A stretch of DNA of 64,000 nt, from NCBI RefSeq assembly GCF_003010935.1, contig NZ_PGGN01000001.1, forward strand, positions 1,488,001 to 1,552,000. The letters run 5' to 3'. Below, one piece after another: positions 38,801-46,632 of this stretch. The position numbers and the translations under genes were made by a program. This stretch comes from Phyllobacterium endophyticum. Its GTDB lineage: Bacteria > Pseudomonadota > Alphaproteobacteria > Rhizobiales > Rhizobiaceae. The notes below the pieces were generated by a model. The model was given only the letters and a program-made list of their open reading frames with translations, made no database searches and had not been told where the DNA came from. Position 1 is the first letter of the stretch, and each line of letters begins with the position of its first letter.

Positions 38801-39474
38801 TCGACAGCGGCACTTCGAAAGCCTCGGTGGATAGCTATTCTGTCGGGCTTTATGGCGGCACCGCGTGGGACAATCTGCGCTTGAGCCTCGGCACGGCGCT
38901 CAGCCAGAACGAGATCGACGCGGACCGCACGGCGGTCTTTGGCGATCTCGTCAATCGCCACAGCGCTTCCTATGATGCGAAGAGCGTGCAGGTTTTCGGC
39001 GAGCTCGGCTATGCGGTGAGATCCGCCTATGCCGATTTCGAGCCCTTCGCCGCGGCAAGCTATGTGCATCTGAAGACCGGCGGCTTCCAGGAGAACGGCG
39101 GGATCAGCAACCTGAGCGGGCTGGGCGGAACGACCGATCTCACCACCACGACGCTTGGGCTTCGCGCATCGCGCGAGTTTGCGCTGAGCGACCGGGTCAG
39201 CCTGACGGCGCGGGGGCTCCTCGGCTGGAGCCATGCCTTTGGTGACGTGACGCCGGCCGCAAAGCTTGCCTTCGCCGGCGGCCAGCCCTTCGACGTCAAA
39301 GGCTTGGCCGTCGCGCGGGATACCGGCATTGTCGAGGCGGGGTTCGACTTCACGCTGAGCCCATCGAAAGGGATTTCTGGCAACGTGACGACGCTCGGCC
39401 TGACCTATAGCGGGCAGTTCTCCGAGAGTGCCAGCAACAATGCGCTCAAGGCTGATCTGACGGTAAGGTTCTGA
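35860..39474 (+). CDS. Subtilisin-type serine protease autotransporter
   Basis: The product has 1,204 residues from ATG 35860 (AAAGGA about 9 bases upstream; an earlier GTG at 35758 is less likely). The signal ends near AVAQE (residue 46). The S8 catalytic triad is Asp105 (LLDSGTKV), His146 (DGHGTKMAGLLG) and Ser331 (GGTSSATPHAS). A long beta-helical passenger stretch with autotransporter repeat turns (GGELAIAEQAS, GTGTTGDLVLNGG) leads to a C-terminal beta-barrel of about 280 residues ending VRF, as in type V secretion. It would be placed on the outer surface and may cleave itself or host or competitor proteins. Confidence 0.93.
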   Translation: MYAFSGADSARSPFSPSFQRTRCKLLSFVSAAAIAMAMTAVPAVAQELGKYFNADGSRTDNLDTAMQSWRDDPEFKGTWGFAAINAEAAFARGITGKGVTIGLLDSGTKVSHPEFKDKNIKVLSFTGAYADGTPFDIRGDDPKDGHGTKMAGLLGAARNGIPMMGLAYGADLVIGSTGLNDSHDLEFATRPYEYFKLVQEALVESGVRIISNSWGQSPGVTGSLNYLNGFYARAPKPSYLDAMADAANAGVIQVVAGYNERTANPAITPILPHYRPELEKNWVAVANLNAPEELGYSNKCGAAKYWCISAPGDGSTSTSLDDGYASAGGTSSATPHASATLALLMQRFPGLGNNEIRQIMLTTATDIGEAGADAKFGWGRIDIAKAMNGPAQFLSRFNANLGAGVSDTWSNDISQVALDQRQKEEKAEITAWAKRKGEKRWETGAPDPQKSETFIRLTERYMNVSPAAKKLLEDAIAANLPVGFSGQKLRAALASAEADPVASALLALYEKQHPDWTGPFSTATDYTNFLSAYKDERSLAMAIASADPSMAELIENASEYLSSESRTGYLSTKTYEAGLTKSGLGSLTLAGKNTYRGDTIIDGGELAIAEQASIISNAFVNDTGRFSVDGTAANVSVNKGGQLRVSGTGTTGDLVLNGGLASLDGSSGRVAVNSGGRLAGTGKLAELSANAGGAVAPGHSIGILRVDGDATFKPGSVYEVEVAGGGSDRIDAEGKAYLLGGIVSIRPEAGGKALSPSDLVALRDRPYTILTAGDGVTGMFDAVEPRYVFIGASLGYDAISVKATLGRNDVAFASLGSTYNERALLGGIDNSGFGNPLHDMIVVAENKEMPAAVALAINEGLIAPTLAGVLARDASAIGNAAQNRMRAAFNGVTVKEQATTAPLAFAPAQGTKTGDAFDAVTPPPATTALWGEAYGAFAHAAGDGNAAGYSRDTGGFVTGLDGVVAETWRMGVLAGYGNTSLDSGTSKASVDSYSVGLYGGTAWDNLRLSLGTALSQNEIDADRTAVFGDLVNRHSASYDAKSVQVFGELGYAVRSAYADFEPFAAASYVHLKTGGFQENGGISNLSGLGGTTDLTTTTLGLRASREFALSDRVSLTARGLLGWSHAFGDVTPAAKLAFAGGQPFDVKGLAVARDTGIVEAGFDFTLSPSKGISGNVTTLGLTYSGQFSESASNNALKADLTVRF

Positions 39475-39816
39475 GGGGTGTTGGGTGGCTAAAGCCAGGA
39501 ATAAAGTCCGATTTATATCCACGCCGATGCAGAGCTTCGAAGCAGCTGAGCATCGGCGCGACATTGATGATGTTGCAGCGGCTTTGCGCCAATAGTTCGA
39601 AGCAAGCCTGTAATATCCGCACAACGCTATTCATCACCTCTTTCGAAAGGATAAGCGAATCCCGTTTTCTGACGAGTTAGCCAGCGACTGAGAAAAGTGC
39701 CCGGTTTAGGCATTTCCCCTCAGTGCAAGCGCGGTCGGTCGTCGAGGCATTGCGTGCTTTGAATCGATCCGCCGATGCTAACGGCTGCGCCGCGCTCTGC
39801 TTGCGAAGAGGACGGT
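39475..39816. other. Intergenic stretch after the autotransporter; one hairpin
   Basis: No gene is supported. CGCCGATGC (39522-39530) and GCATCGGCG (39550-39558) form a 9-bp perfect hairpin, with GCTTCGAAGC inside the loop, 48 bases after the autotransporter stop. No T-run follows, so termination is uncertain. Confidence 0.5.
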
Positions 39817-41004
39817 TTAGCATGCACTAATCATACGTTGTCCCAGAAGCCGGGCCGAAATGGGGAGCAGGGCAGATGCTTGTGCCAATCCCGAAGATCC
39901 AAGCAATGTGGCTACACGAAGATCAGGTTTGGTCAGGGGCTTACGTCCCTCGGTGTCAAGAATTCCGAGGTCGATCTGCGCAAGCATCAATTCCAATATT
40001 TCCCGGGGAAAGAACCCACCCAGAATGATCGTATCGGGATTGATCAGTTGAACGACACTGGCAAGAGGTGAGGAAAGCAGTCTTCCCCGTTCGCAGATCC
40101 AATCACCCAGCTTGCGGTCATTTTGTTTTAACAGTCCCGTCAGATACGGTTCATTGAGGACCTCCAGGGACACGTCAAGGTAATGAGCCAAATCGACAAG
40201 ATTCGGCCGCGGACCGGTCTCAGGAAGAAGCGCGCCTATATTTGCTGCCTGATTGAAGCCTCCACGGAGTAATCTGCTCTCGTACACCGCTCCTCCGCCG
40301 ATGCCGAAATCGAGCGTGATGTAGAATAGACATTTGCTGGAAGTACCCGACCGTTGCGCTTCAAAACTTGCAATACAGTATGCGCCATTATCCCAATAGA
40401 CCGGCAGGTCGAAGTGGTCAGTCATGGCATTGGCAAGACGCTGAAATGGCAGCTTCGCCTGTGTCGGCGTCACCTCGAACAAGGCGCCGTCCTCGTTTAC
40501 AATCGCCGGAATCGCCATGCCGATCCCAAGAACCGGGACTTGCGATGTTTCCAGGAGATCCCGGACATTGTGCAATATCGTTTCGACGATAGCGTCTATC
40601 TCACCCTCGATGGAGGGCAATCTGACCTCGACCACATTTCCGTCGAGGTCGGTGCGCACAAGCGAGTATTGCGTGCCACTTAGATGAATACCAATGGTAT
40701 GATACGCATCCTTCATCAACCACATCCGAACCGCAGGCTGGCCTCGTTCCCCGCTTTGAGGGACGGAACGCTCCTCTCTTACCAGGCCGATCGCCCGGAA
40801 ATTGCCGGCAGCCTTCGTCAGCAATGACTTCGAAACCCCGAGGTGGCGGGCAATTTGCGTGCGGCTCTGGCCGGGATATCTACGAATGTGGCGGAGCACA
40901 GCAAATTCGACGTCCGTTAGTCGAATGCCCTCCGGGCGCAAATGCTTGGTCAACGTCACTCCTCGATATTGCGAGCCAACAAAGAAACTACTTGTTATAT
41001 TCAC
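39817..41004 (-). CDS. ROK-family transcriptional regulator
   Basis: The frame gives 395 residues from GTG 41004. A later TTG at 40953 (after CGAGGAG at 5-base spacing) is a plausible true start. An N-terminal winged helix (LRHIRRYPGQSRTQIARHLGVSKSLLTKAAGNFRAIGLV) precedes a ROK sugar-kinase-like domain (IGIHLSGTQYSLVR, VLGIGMAIPAIV, LDFGIGGGAVY). The kinase residues look incomplete, as in NagC/Mlc regulators, which bind sugars or sugar phosphates. It is divergent from the ABC operon 100 bases away and probably controls it. An inverted repeat GTTCT-N5-AGAAC lies at 41047-41061. Confidence 0.85.
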   Translation of the reverse strand: MNITSSFFVGSQYRGVTLTKHLRPEGIRLTDVEFAVLRHIRRYPGQSRTQIARHLGVSKSLLTKAAGNFRAIGLVREERSVPQSGERGQPAVRMWLMKDAYHTIGIHLSGTQYSLVRTDLDGNVVEVRLPSIEGEIDAIVETILHNVRDLLETSQVPVLGIGMAIPAIVNEDGALFEVTPTQAKLPFQRLANAMTDHFDLPVYWDNGAYCIASFEAQRSGTSSKCLFYITLDFGIGGGAVYESRLLRGGFNQAANIGALLPETGPRPNLVDLAHYLDVSLEVLNEPYLTGLLKQNDRKLGDWICERGRLLSSPLASVVQLINPDTIILGGFFPREILELMLAQIDLGILDTEGRKPLTKPDLRVATLLGSSGLAQASALLPISARLLGQRMISAC

Positions 41005-41046
41005 GTCATGAATTTAATGTATCACCACCACATAAAACATTGAACC

Positions 41047-41061
41047 GTTCTTTTTTAGAAC
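41047..41061. promoter_or_regulatory. Candidate ROK operator
   Basis: GTTCT and AGAAC are inverted across 5 T residues in the divergent region, 40 bases before the ABC ATPase start. Short arms make this weak evidence. Confidence 0.3.
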
Positions 41062-41100
41062 CCGATACTCAAAATCATTTTTCGGCGTCAGCGAGGTGAT

Positions 41101-42168
41101 ATGGCATCTCTTTCCATTAAAAGTGTTTCGAAGACTTTCGCTAATGGCATGTGCGTACTTGATGGAATCAATGTTGATATTTCCTCAGGGGAATTCGTTA
41201 CCCTGCTTGGCCCTTCCGGATGCGGCAAAACGACTTTGCTCAAAGCCATTGCGGGTTTTCACCCGATCACATCGGGTCAATTCCTGATTGATGGCAAGGA
41301 CATTACGCAGCTCTCACCGGAGCAGCGCAACACGGCCATGTGTTTCCAATCCTATGCCCTTTTCCCCCACCTGACCGTGAGCGAAAATATACTGTTCGGT
41401 CCAAGACAGAAGCAAGTCAGCAAAGCTGATTGTGCTGCACGGCTGGCGACGACACTTCGGCAGGTTGACCTTGAATCGCAGGCGGCGAAGTTGCCCTCGG
41501 CGCTCTCGGGCGGACAGCAGCAACGCGTCGCGCTCGGCCGCGCCGTCGCGATGCGACCTGGCGTGATCCTGTTTGATGAACCGCTGTCGAACCTTGATGC
41601 GAAATTGCGCGAGCAAGTGCGTTTCGAGATACGGGCGCTGCAGTCGGAGCAAGGCTTCACTGCCATCTATGTTACCCATGATCAGGCGGAAGCATTGGCC
41701 ATGTCCGACCGTATAGTTGTGCTCAACACTGGCAGAGTCGAACAAATCGGAACGCCATTGGACCTTTATCACCGGCCGGTCAACCGTTTCGTCGCCGATT
41801 TTATTGGCGCTGCCAATATACTGAAAGCGGACGTTGTGGGCCGCGACGGCGACGGCAAGTGGCTGATCGATACTGGCCTGGGTCGCTTGGCAGTCAGTTC
41901 CGCCACTGAACCTGCCGCCTCAAGTATCTATGTCTGCTGGCGACCGGAGGATGCCCGGTTTGTGGCCAACAGTTCGTCCACGCCGAACAACACATTTTCG
42001 GTGCGCGTGCTTGCACAAGCCTTCCAGGGGAATGTGACGGACGTTTTCGTGGAAGGAGCGATGGGCGGGCCGCGATATCGGGTTCAGACCCGTGGCCCCC
42101 TGACAATCGGTTCTATCCAGGATTTTCACGTCGATCCCACCCATATCGCGTTTCTTGAGGCGGCATGA
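41101..42168 (+). CDS. ABC transporter ATP-binding protein (PotA/AfuC-like)
   Basis: The product has 355 residues. The Walker A motif is GPSGCGKTT, the Q-loop is FQSYALFPHLTV, the signature is LSGGQQQRVALGRAV, and the Walker B motif is VILFDEPLSNLDAKLREQ, with the switch His in YVTHDQAEAL. A C-terminal TOBE domain (about residue 270 on) is present. The type serves polyamine, iron, phosphonate or sugar-phosphate importers. AGGTGAT gives a good ribosome site. It is the first gene of a six-gene run and its stop overlaps the next start. Confidence 0.93.
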   Translation: MASLSIKSVSKTFANGMCVLDGINVDISSGEFVTLLGPSGCGKTTLLKAIAGFHPITSGQFLIDGKDITQLSPEQRNTAMCFQSYALFPHLTVSENILFGPRQKQVSKADCAARLATTLRQVDLESQAAKLPSALSGGQQQRVALGRAVAMRPGVILFDEPLSNLDAKLREQVRFEIRALQSEQGFTAIYVTHDQAEALAMSDRIVVLNTGRVEQIGTPLDLYHRPVNRFVADFIGAANILKADVVGRDGDGKWLIDTGLGRLAVSSATEPAASSIYVCWRPEDARFVANSSSTPNNTFSVRVLAQAFQGNVTDVFVEGAMGGPRYRVQTRGPLTIGSIQDFHVDPTHIAFLEAA

Positions 42169-43040
42169 TGGAAGCTCGGAATCCCGCATCGCGACGGAGG
42201 ATGTTGCTCATCATGCTGCTCCTGCCGGGGATAGGCCCGATCGTCCTTCTCGTGGGAAGCGTCCTTGCTATGGCCGTTGCCCAATCCGTTGGCTATTTCA
42301 ACTTCTCAGGTGCGAGCGGCTTTTCGCTCGAGTTCTGGGCAAAACAGACTGCGAGCCCGATTCTGGGTAGTTCCGTTGTCTATTCCTTGAGAATTGCCTT
42401 TGCATCGGCGTTGCTTTCAACGGCGCTCGCCTATCCGGTAGCATTGTGGCTGCGTACACCTTTTCCGGGTTCGGCGAGCGTAAGCGCGTTGTTCCGCGCG
42501 CCCTTGCTGGTTCCCGGCCTTGTAGCCGCCTTTCTCTTCGTCAACGTCATCTCATTTCATGGTTTTCTCAACGAAGCCCTCATTGGCCTTGGCCTGATCG
42601 ACAAGCCACTACGCATGCAAAACGACCGGTACGGACTCGGCGTCATTTTCTTACAAGTGTGGAAGAATATGCCGTTTGCGCTTCTGCTCCTGTCGTCATC
42701 TGTTCGTGCCATCCACGGCGATCTTCTGGATGCCGCCCGTGACCTTGGTGCGGGTACTTTTTCAAGGTTCTTCAAGGTAATTTTGCCTTTGACGCTGCCG
42801 GCATTGCAGGCTGCCTTGTGTCTTGTCTTTATTGGTGCGGCAGGAGATTATTCGTTTCAGGTCATTGCTGGCCCGACAGGTGTCAGTTCGCTCGCTCAGC
42901 ACATGTATACCGTCCAGCATGAATTCGGCTCATGGAACGAGGCCGCGGTCGTGGCAGTCATACTCATGATCGTGGCGCTTACCGGTTCATTTCTGCTAGT
43001 CGCCATCAGCAAACTGGCCATTGCGCGCAGGTGGCTGTGA
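42165..43040 (+). CDS. ABC transporter permease (first)
   Basis: The product has 291 residues, with ATG 42165 or 42168 as start. It has six predicted membrane segments (MLLIMLLLPGIGPIVLLVGSV at the start) and the EAA loop DLLDAARDLGAGTFSRFFKVILP. It is translationally coupled to the ATPase gene before it and the second permease after it (TGATG). Confidence 0.92.
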   Translation: MMEARNPASRRRMLLIMLLLPGIGPIVLLVGSVLAMAVAQSVGYFNFSGASGFSLEFWAKQTASPILGSSVVYSLRIAFASALLSTALAYPVALWLRTPFPGSASVSALFRAPLLVPGLVAAFLFVNVISFHGFLNEALIGLGLIDKPLRMQNDRYGLGVIFLQVWKNMPFALLLLSSSVRAIHGDLLDAARDLGAGTFSRFFKVILPLTLPALQAALCLVFIGAAGDYSFQVIAGPTGVSSLAQHMYTVQHEFGSWNEAAVVAVILMIVALTGSFLLVAISKLAIARRWL

Positions 43041-43858
43041 TGCAGAAGCTGAACAGATGGTTTGCACTTTTCCTCGTACCGATTTTGATTGTCTGGCTGT
43101 GTATACCATTCGGCATGGCCATTCTCTGGTCGCTGGTCGATCCTGATTATCCATGGAGCTACCCGGACCTGTTTCCGCCGAAGCTTTCCTTCCAACGATG
43201 GGTGGATATGTGGCAAACAACCAATCTTGCCGGAGCGCTCGTTAACAGTTATCTGCTCGCGCCAACCGTCGCGGTGATAACCCTGGTGCTCGCCATGCCA
43301 ACAGCCTATGCGCTTGGCCGGCTGGAGTTCAGGCTCAAGCCGTTAGTCCAGCTTGTTTCACTGCTTCCGCTGGTTCTGCCAGGCTTCGTGATCGCGCTTT
43401 TCTTCACTGCCATGTTGTTCAGACTTGGGCTCTATTCCAAATTCACCGGCATTGCCATTGGCCACAGCGTTCTCTTTTTGCCCTATGCAATCCGCATCCT
43501 CACGACCTCTTTTTCCCAAGTGCGGCAAGATCTTGTCGATGCTGCCCGCGACCTTGGCGCAAGTTCATTGAAGTGCTTCTCAACGGCCTATCTCCCGGTC
43601 CTCAAACCCGGCATTCTTGCCGCCTTGATTATCGTCTTCATCCAGAGCATTGAAGAATTCGCACTGTCGTTCGTTCTTGGGTCACCGGATTTCACGACTG
43701 TCCCAACGATCCTCTATTCTTATCTCGGTTATAATTTTATCCGGCCAAACGCAGCGGTCGTCTCGCTTGTCCTCGTCATTCCCAACGTCGTCCTCATGCT
43801 TTTGCTTGAACGTATGCTCAAGAGCGAAGGCGCTATCATTTCCGGTGGCAAGGGGTAA
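43040..43858 (+). CDS. ABC transporter permease (second)
   Basis: The product has 272 residues from ATG 43040, which overlaps the previous stop. The membrane segments include WFALFLVPILIVWLCIPFGMAI, and the coupling loop is DLVDAARDLGASSLKCFSTAYLP. With the first permease it makes a heterodimeric channel of the spermidine/2-aminoethylphosphonate/ferric type. Confidence 0.92.
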   Translation: MQKLNRWFALFLVPILIVWLCIPFGMAILWSLVDPDYPWSYPDLFPPKLSFQRWVDMWQTTNLAGALVNSYLLAPTVAVITLVLAMPTAYALGRLEFRLKPLVQLVSLLPLVLPGFVIALFFTAMLFRLGLYSKFTGIAIGHSVLFLPYAIRILTTSFSQVRQDLVDAARDLGASSLKCFSTAYLPVLKPGILAALIIVFIQSIEEFALSFVLGSPDFTTVPTILYSYLGYNFIRPNAAVVSLVLVIPNVVLMLLLERMLKSEGAIISGGKG

Positions 43859-43890
43859 ATCCGGAACGCAATCAATAGAAAGGTCATATT

Positions 43891-44964
43891 ATGTTCAAGC
43901 ACCTTATTTCAATTGCCGCCGTCGCTATGGTTAGCCTCTCGGGAACTCTCCCGGCCGATGCGAGCGAGCTTGCCTCCAGGCCTTGGGAAGACATTGTGGC
44001 GGAAGCCAAAGCGGAAGGTCAGGTAGTCTGGTATCAATGGTACACGCAGCCGAAATTTCGCGAGCTGGTGCGCGAATTCGAGAAGGCCTACTCCATCAAG
44101 GTCACCATTCCCGATGGGACACCAGATGGCAATCTGAGTAAATTCTTGGCCGAGCGTGACAGGCCGCAGGGCGATATAGACGTGATTTCCATCGGGGGCG
44201 ACCAATTGCCAAAAATCGATGTCACGGCAATGTTTGCCGGCCCGCTGACCGGGCTGCCCAATTACAGCGAGTTGCGCACGAAGATCAATGGAGGGGACGG
44301 CAAGGGCTATGCCGTGGCGTTCTGGGGCAATCAGACCGGTTTAGCCTATGACCCTTCCCGCATCAGCGCTGCCGCTTTGCCGCAAAGTTTCGCGGAATTT
44401 ACCGAGTGGATCAAACAGAACCCGCTTGATTTTGCCTTCAATGATCCCCGCGGTGGTGGTGCTGGTAACGCCCTTATTCAGGCAGTGGTTCGCGTCACTG
44501 TAGCAAATGGGGATCTTGAACGTGGCAACTATCACGCGGCTTGGGACTGGTTCACCTCGAACAAGGAAAGTTACGGTTTCACGGCATCGAATGCCGACAG
44601 CCTGACGCGGCTGAACGGTGGAGAATTCCAGATAGTCGCCGCTTGGGCCGATCACCTCGCTGCGCTGCAGCAGAAGGGCGAAATCGATAAGCGGATGCAA
44701 TTCTATATACCCAGGTTTGGCATGCCGGGCGGCGGCAATGTCGTCGGTATTGCGGCCAATGCAAAACACAAGGCTGCGGCCCTGTTATTCATCGATTGGC
44801 TTACTTCGGCGGCTACACAGAAGCGGCTTCACAACGAGATGGGCGCTCTTTCCGTAAGTGGCGCTCCCACAGCACAGCAAACACATTCAACCGATTGGCT
44901 TCCAGTAAAACAAACTGAAGCGATCAAGTCGGAATTCATCAAAGAGGTCGTTCTTGCCCATTAA
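43891..44964 (+). CDS. ABC transporter solute-binding protein
   Basis: The product has 357 residues. It carries a Sec signal (MFKHLISIAAVAMVSLSGTLPADAS). The mature part resembles iron/polyamine/hexose-phosphate type periplasmic proteins (WEDIVAEAKAEGQVVWYQW, YAVAFWGNQTGLAYDPSRI, GIAANAKHKAAALLFIDWL). The ligand is not clear from sequence. The enzymes encoded after it suggest a phosphorylated ligand. Its last codons overlap the TTG start of the next gene. Confidence 0.88.
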   Translation: MFKHLISIAAVAMVSLSGTLPADASELASRPWEDIVAEAKAEGQVVWYQWYTQPKFRELVREFEKAYSIKVTIPDGTPDGNLSKFLAERDRPQGDIDVISIGGDQLPKIDVTAMFAGPLTGLPNYSELRTKINGGDGKGYAVAFWGNQTGLAYDPSRISAAALPQSFAEFTEWIKQNPLDFAFNDPRGGGAGNALIQAVVRVTVANGDLERGNYHAAWDWFTSNKESYGFTASNADSLTRLNGGEFQIVAAWADHLAALQQKGEIDKRMQFYIPRFGMPGGGNVVGIAANAKHKAAALLFIDWLTSAATQKRLHNEMGALSVSGAPTAQQTHSTDWLPVKQTEAIKSEFIKEVVLAH

Positions 44965-45706
44965 TACCGAAAAAATCCTGTCAAACAGGACGGAAAGCTC
45001 TATTGCGCCTTCAGGCGTCGGAACAAAATTCAATCCCGATGGGAGCGTGCGGCCATTTCCCGGCAATACGATCATTTGCCACCTGCCAGCGGACAGCGCG
45101 CTGCGCGTACCGCTTGAGGCACTGTATGATGCATTGGCACAATCGGAATTCGCCGCCTTTCTTGCTCTACTGCCGCCCGCAAGCTGGCACATGACCATAT
45201 TCGAAGGCGTTTGCGACCAGGTGCGGCAGCCCGGATTGTGGCCATACGACTTACCGCTGGATGCAACGCTTGCCGAATGCAACGATTTGTTCGACAGGAA
45301 ATTGGTTCACTTCGACCTTGGTTGCGAATTGCCGCTGCAGATGCAATTGAGCGGGATAAGGCCGCTTCTCAATGGCATCACGCTTCGTCTCGTTCCCGCG
45401 CGGGCCCCTATCGAGGCAGAAATGCGTGAATTGCGCGATCGGCTGTCCAGACTCCTCAACATCCGCCACCCACGTCATGAGACCTATGAGTTCCATCTCA
45501 GCATCGCCTATGCGATCCGGTTCCTTTCGGAAACGCAACAGGAAGAATTGATGCGGCTGATCGAAAACGTCTTGCCCTCCGCAAGCGCAGAAATAGTTCT
45601 CGGCGCTCCGGAATTCTGTATTTTCAACGACATGTTTGCCTTCCACCGGCGTTTCTATCTGCGAAAGGCAAAGGGGCATAATCATCATGTTTGCATTTCT
45701 GGGTGA
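44954..45706 (+). CDS. 2H phosphoesterase-superfamily protein (DUF1868)
   Basis: The product has 250 residues from a TTG start (AGAGG 6 bases upstream, no other start in the frame before conserved sequence). Two H-x-T/S motifs, the mark of 2H phosphoesterases, are visible: WHMTIFEG (about residue 76) and FHLSIAYAI (about residue 180). Members of the superfamily open cyclic phosphates or cleave phosphodiesters. It sits between a solute-binding protein gene and an IMPase-like gene, so it may act on an imported phosphodiester or cyclic polyol phosphate. Confidence 0.8.
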   Translation: MPINTEKILSNRTESSIAPSGVGTKFNPDGSVRPFPGNTIICHLPADSALRVPLEALYDALAQSEFAAFLALLPPASWHMTIFEGVCDQVRQPGLWPYDLPLDATLAECNDLFDRKLVHFDLGCELPLQMQLSGIRPLLNGITLRLVPARAPIEAEMRELRDRLSRLLNIRHPRHETYEFHLSIAYAIRFLSETQQEELMRLIENVLPSASAEIVLGAPEFCIFNDMFAFHRRFYLRKAKGHNHHVCISG

Positions 45707-46460
45707 CGTCGCAAGCAAGGCTGGAGAATTGGCCAAGCACTTCCAGCAAACGCCAGACAGACTGGTCGTTGAGGCCAAGGCGCCGCTTGATATCGTGACC
45801 GCGGCCGACCGCGCCGTCGAAGCGTTGATCGTGTCGACCATTCACCAGGCATTTCCGAGCGACGCATTTCTGGGTGAGGAAGGCGCGCAACGAAGCGGCA
45901 GCTCGGGACGGCTCTGGGTCATTGATCCGATTGATGGCACCGCCAACTATATGCATGATCTACCGTGGTGGGCCATATCGATCGGTCTGTTGCAGGACGG
46001 CAAGCCTGCAGCTGGCATTGTGCATGCGCCAGCTATGGGCATCACCCTCTCGGCTGTTGTGGGGCAGGGCGTAAGGCTCAACGGTCAAGTGTTCACTTTG
46101 CCACCGTGCAAGACAAGCCCGGTCGCGCCAATTGTTTTTACCGGGTGCGCGCCGGGATTGCGCGCAGGCGGCCTCGACACCGAGGCAAGCCAGTTCATTC
46201 GCGATCATCTGTCAGGTGTCGAGCGCAATCTTGGCAGTGCGACCGCAAGCCTCCTGCAGGTCCTGTCCGGTCATGCGCACCTTTATCTTGGTTTCGGTGA
46301 AAACCTTTGGGATGTTTGCACCGGCGCGATCATAGCCGATGAGCTGGGCTTGATGCATTCATTGGATTGGGAGACGGCGGCGGATGGTGCACCCTTCAAT
46401 TTCACCTGCGGAATGCATCCCTGGATTGAGCAGGCGAAACAAAAGCTTGTCTTAGTATAG
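45687..46460 (+). CDS. Inositol-monophosphatase-family phosphatase
   Basis: The product has 257 residues from ATG 45687; an earlier TTG at 45636 is possible. The metal-site motifs DAFLGEEG, WVIDPIDGTANYMH and the late LWDVCTGAIIADELG are those of the IMPase family. It dephosphorylates inositol-phosphate-like polyol phosphates in a Mg2+-dependent way; other sugar or nucleotide phosphates are possible. It overlaps the 2H phosphoesterase gene by 20 bases and ends the operon. Confidence 0.88.
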   Translation: MFAFLGDVASKAGELAKHFQQTPDRLVVEAKAPLDIVTAADRAVEALIVSTIHQAFPSDAFLGEEGAQRSGSSGRLWVIDPIDGTANYMHDLPWWAISIGLLQDGKPAAGIVHAPAMGITLSAVVGQGVRLNGQVFTLPPCKTSPVAPIVFTGCAPGLRAGGLDTEASQFIRDHLSGVERNLGSATASLLQVLSGHAHLYLGFGENLWDVCTGAIIADELGLMHSLDWETAADGAPFNFTCGMHPWIEQAKQKLVLV

Positions 46461-46632
46461 TATAACGGGAAGTATATTCTCAATTGATACGTTAGTAGTA
46501 TTTTAATGACGCGCGTTGTGCATTAAACGTTAGTGGATGTCAGTAAGGGATATGAGTTAACAAATATTAATTGTCCAGAGCTGAATACAAATATTTCAAT
46601 TAATATTTTTACAAATTGTTCAGGAGGCTCAA
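46461..46632. promoter_or_regulatory. AT-rich intergenic region before the GDPD gene
   Basis: This region is clearly AT-rich relative to the flanks, without a terminator of the usual form after the IMPase-like gene. CAGGAGG sits 5 bases before the TTG at 46633. It may carry a promoter for the GDPD gene. Confidence 0.45.

Noticed and set aside
37312-39624. A 770-residue minus-strand frame over the autotransporter
   Set aside because: It is opposite a well-supported gene with catalytic triad and barrel; composition is Arg/Gly/Ala rich as in shadow frames.
39446-39634. Minus-strand frame (MNSVVRILQACFELLAQS...) after the autotransporter
   Set aside because: Protein-like in part and preceded by AGAGGTG, but it runs into the autotransporter coding end on the other strand and contains the hairpin; not enough to call.
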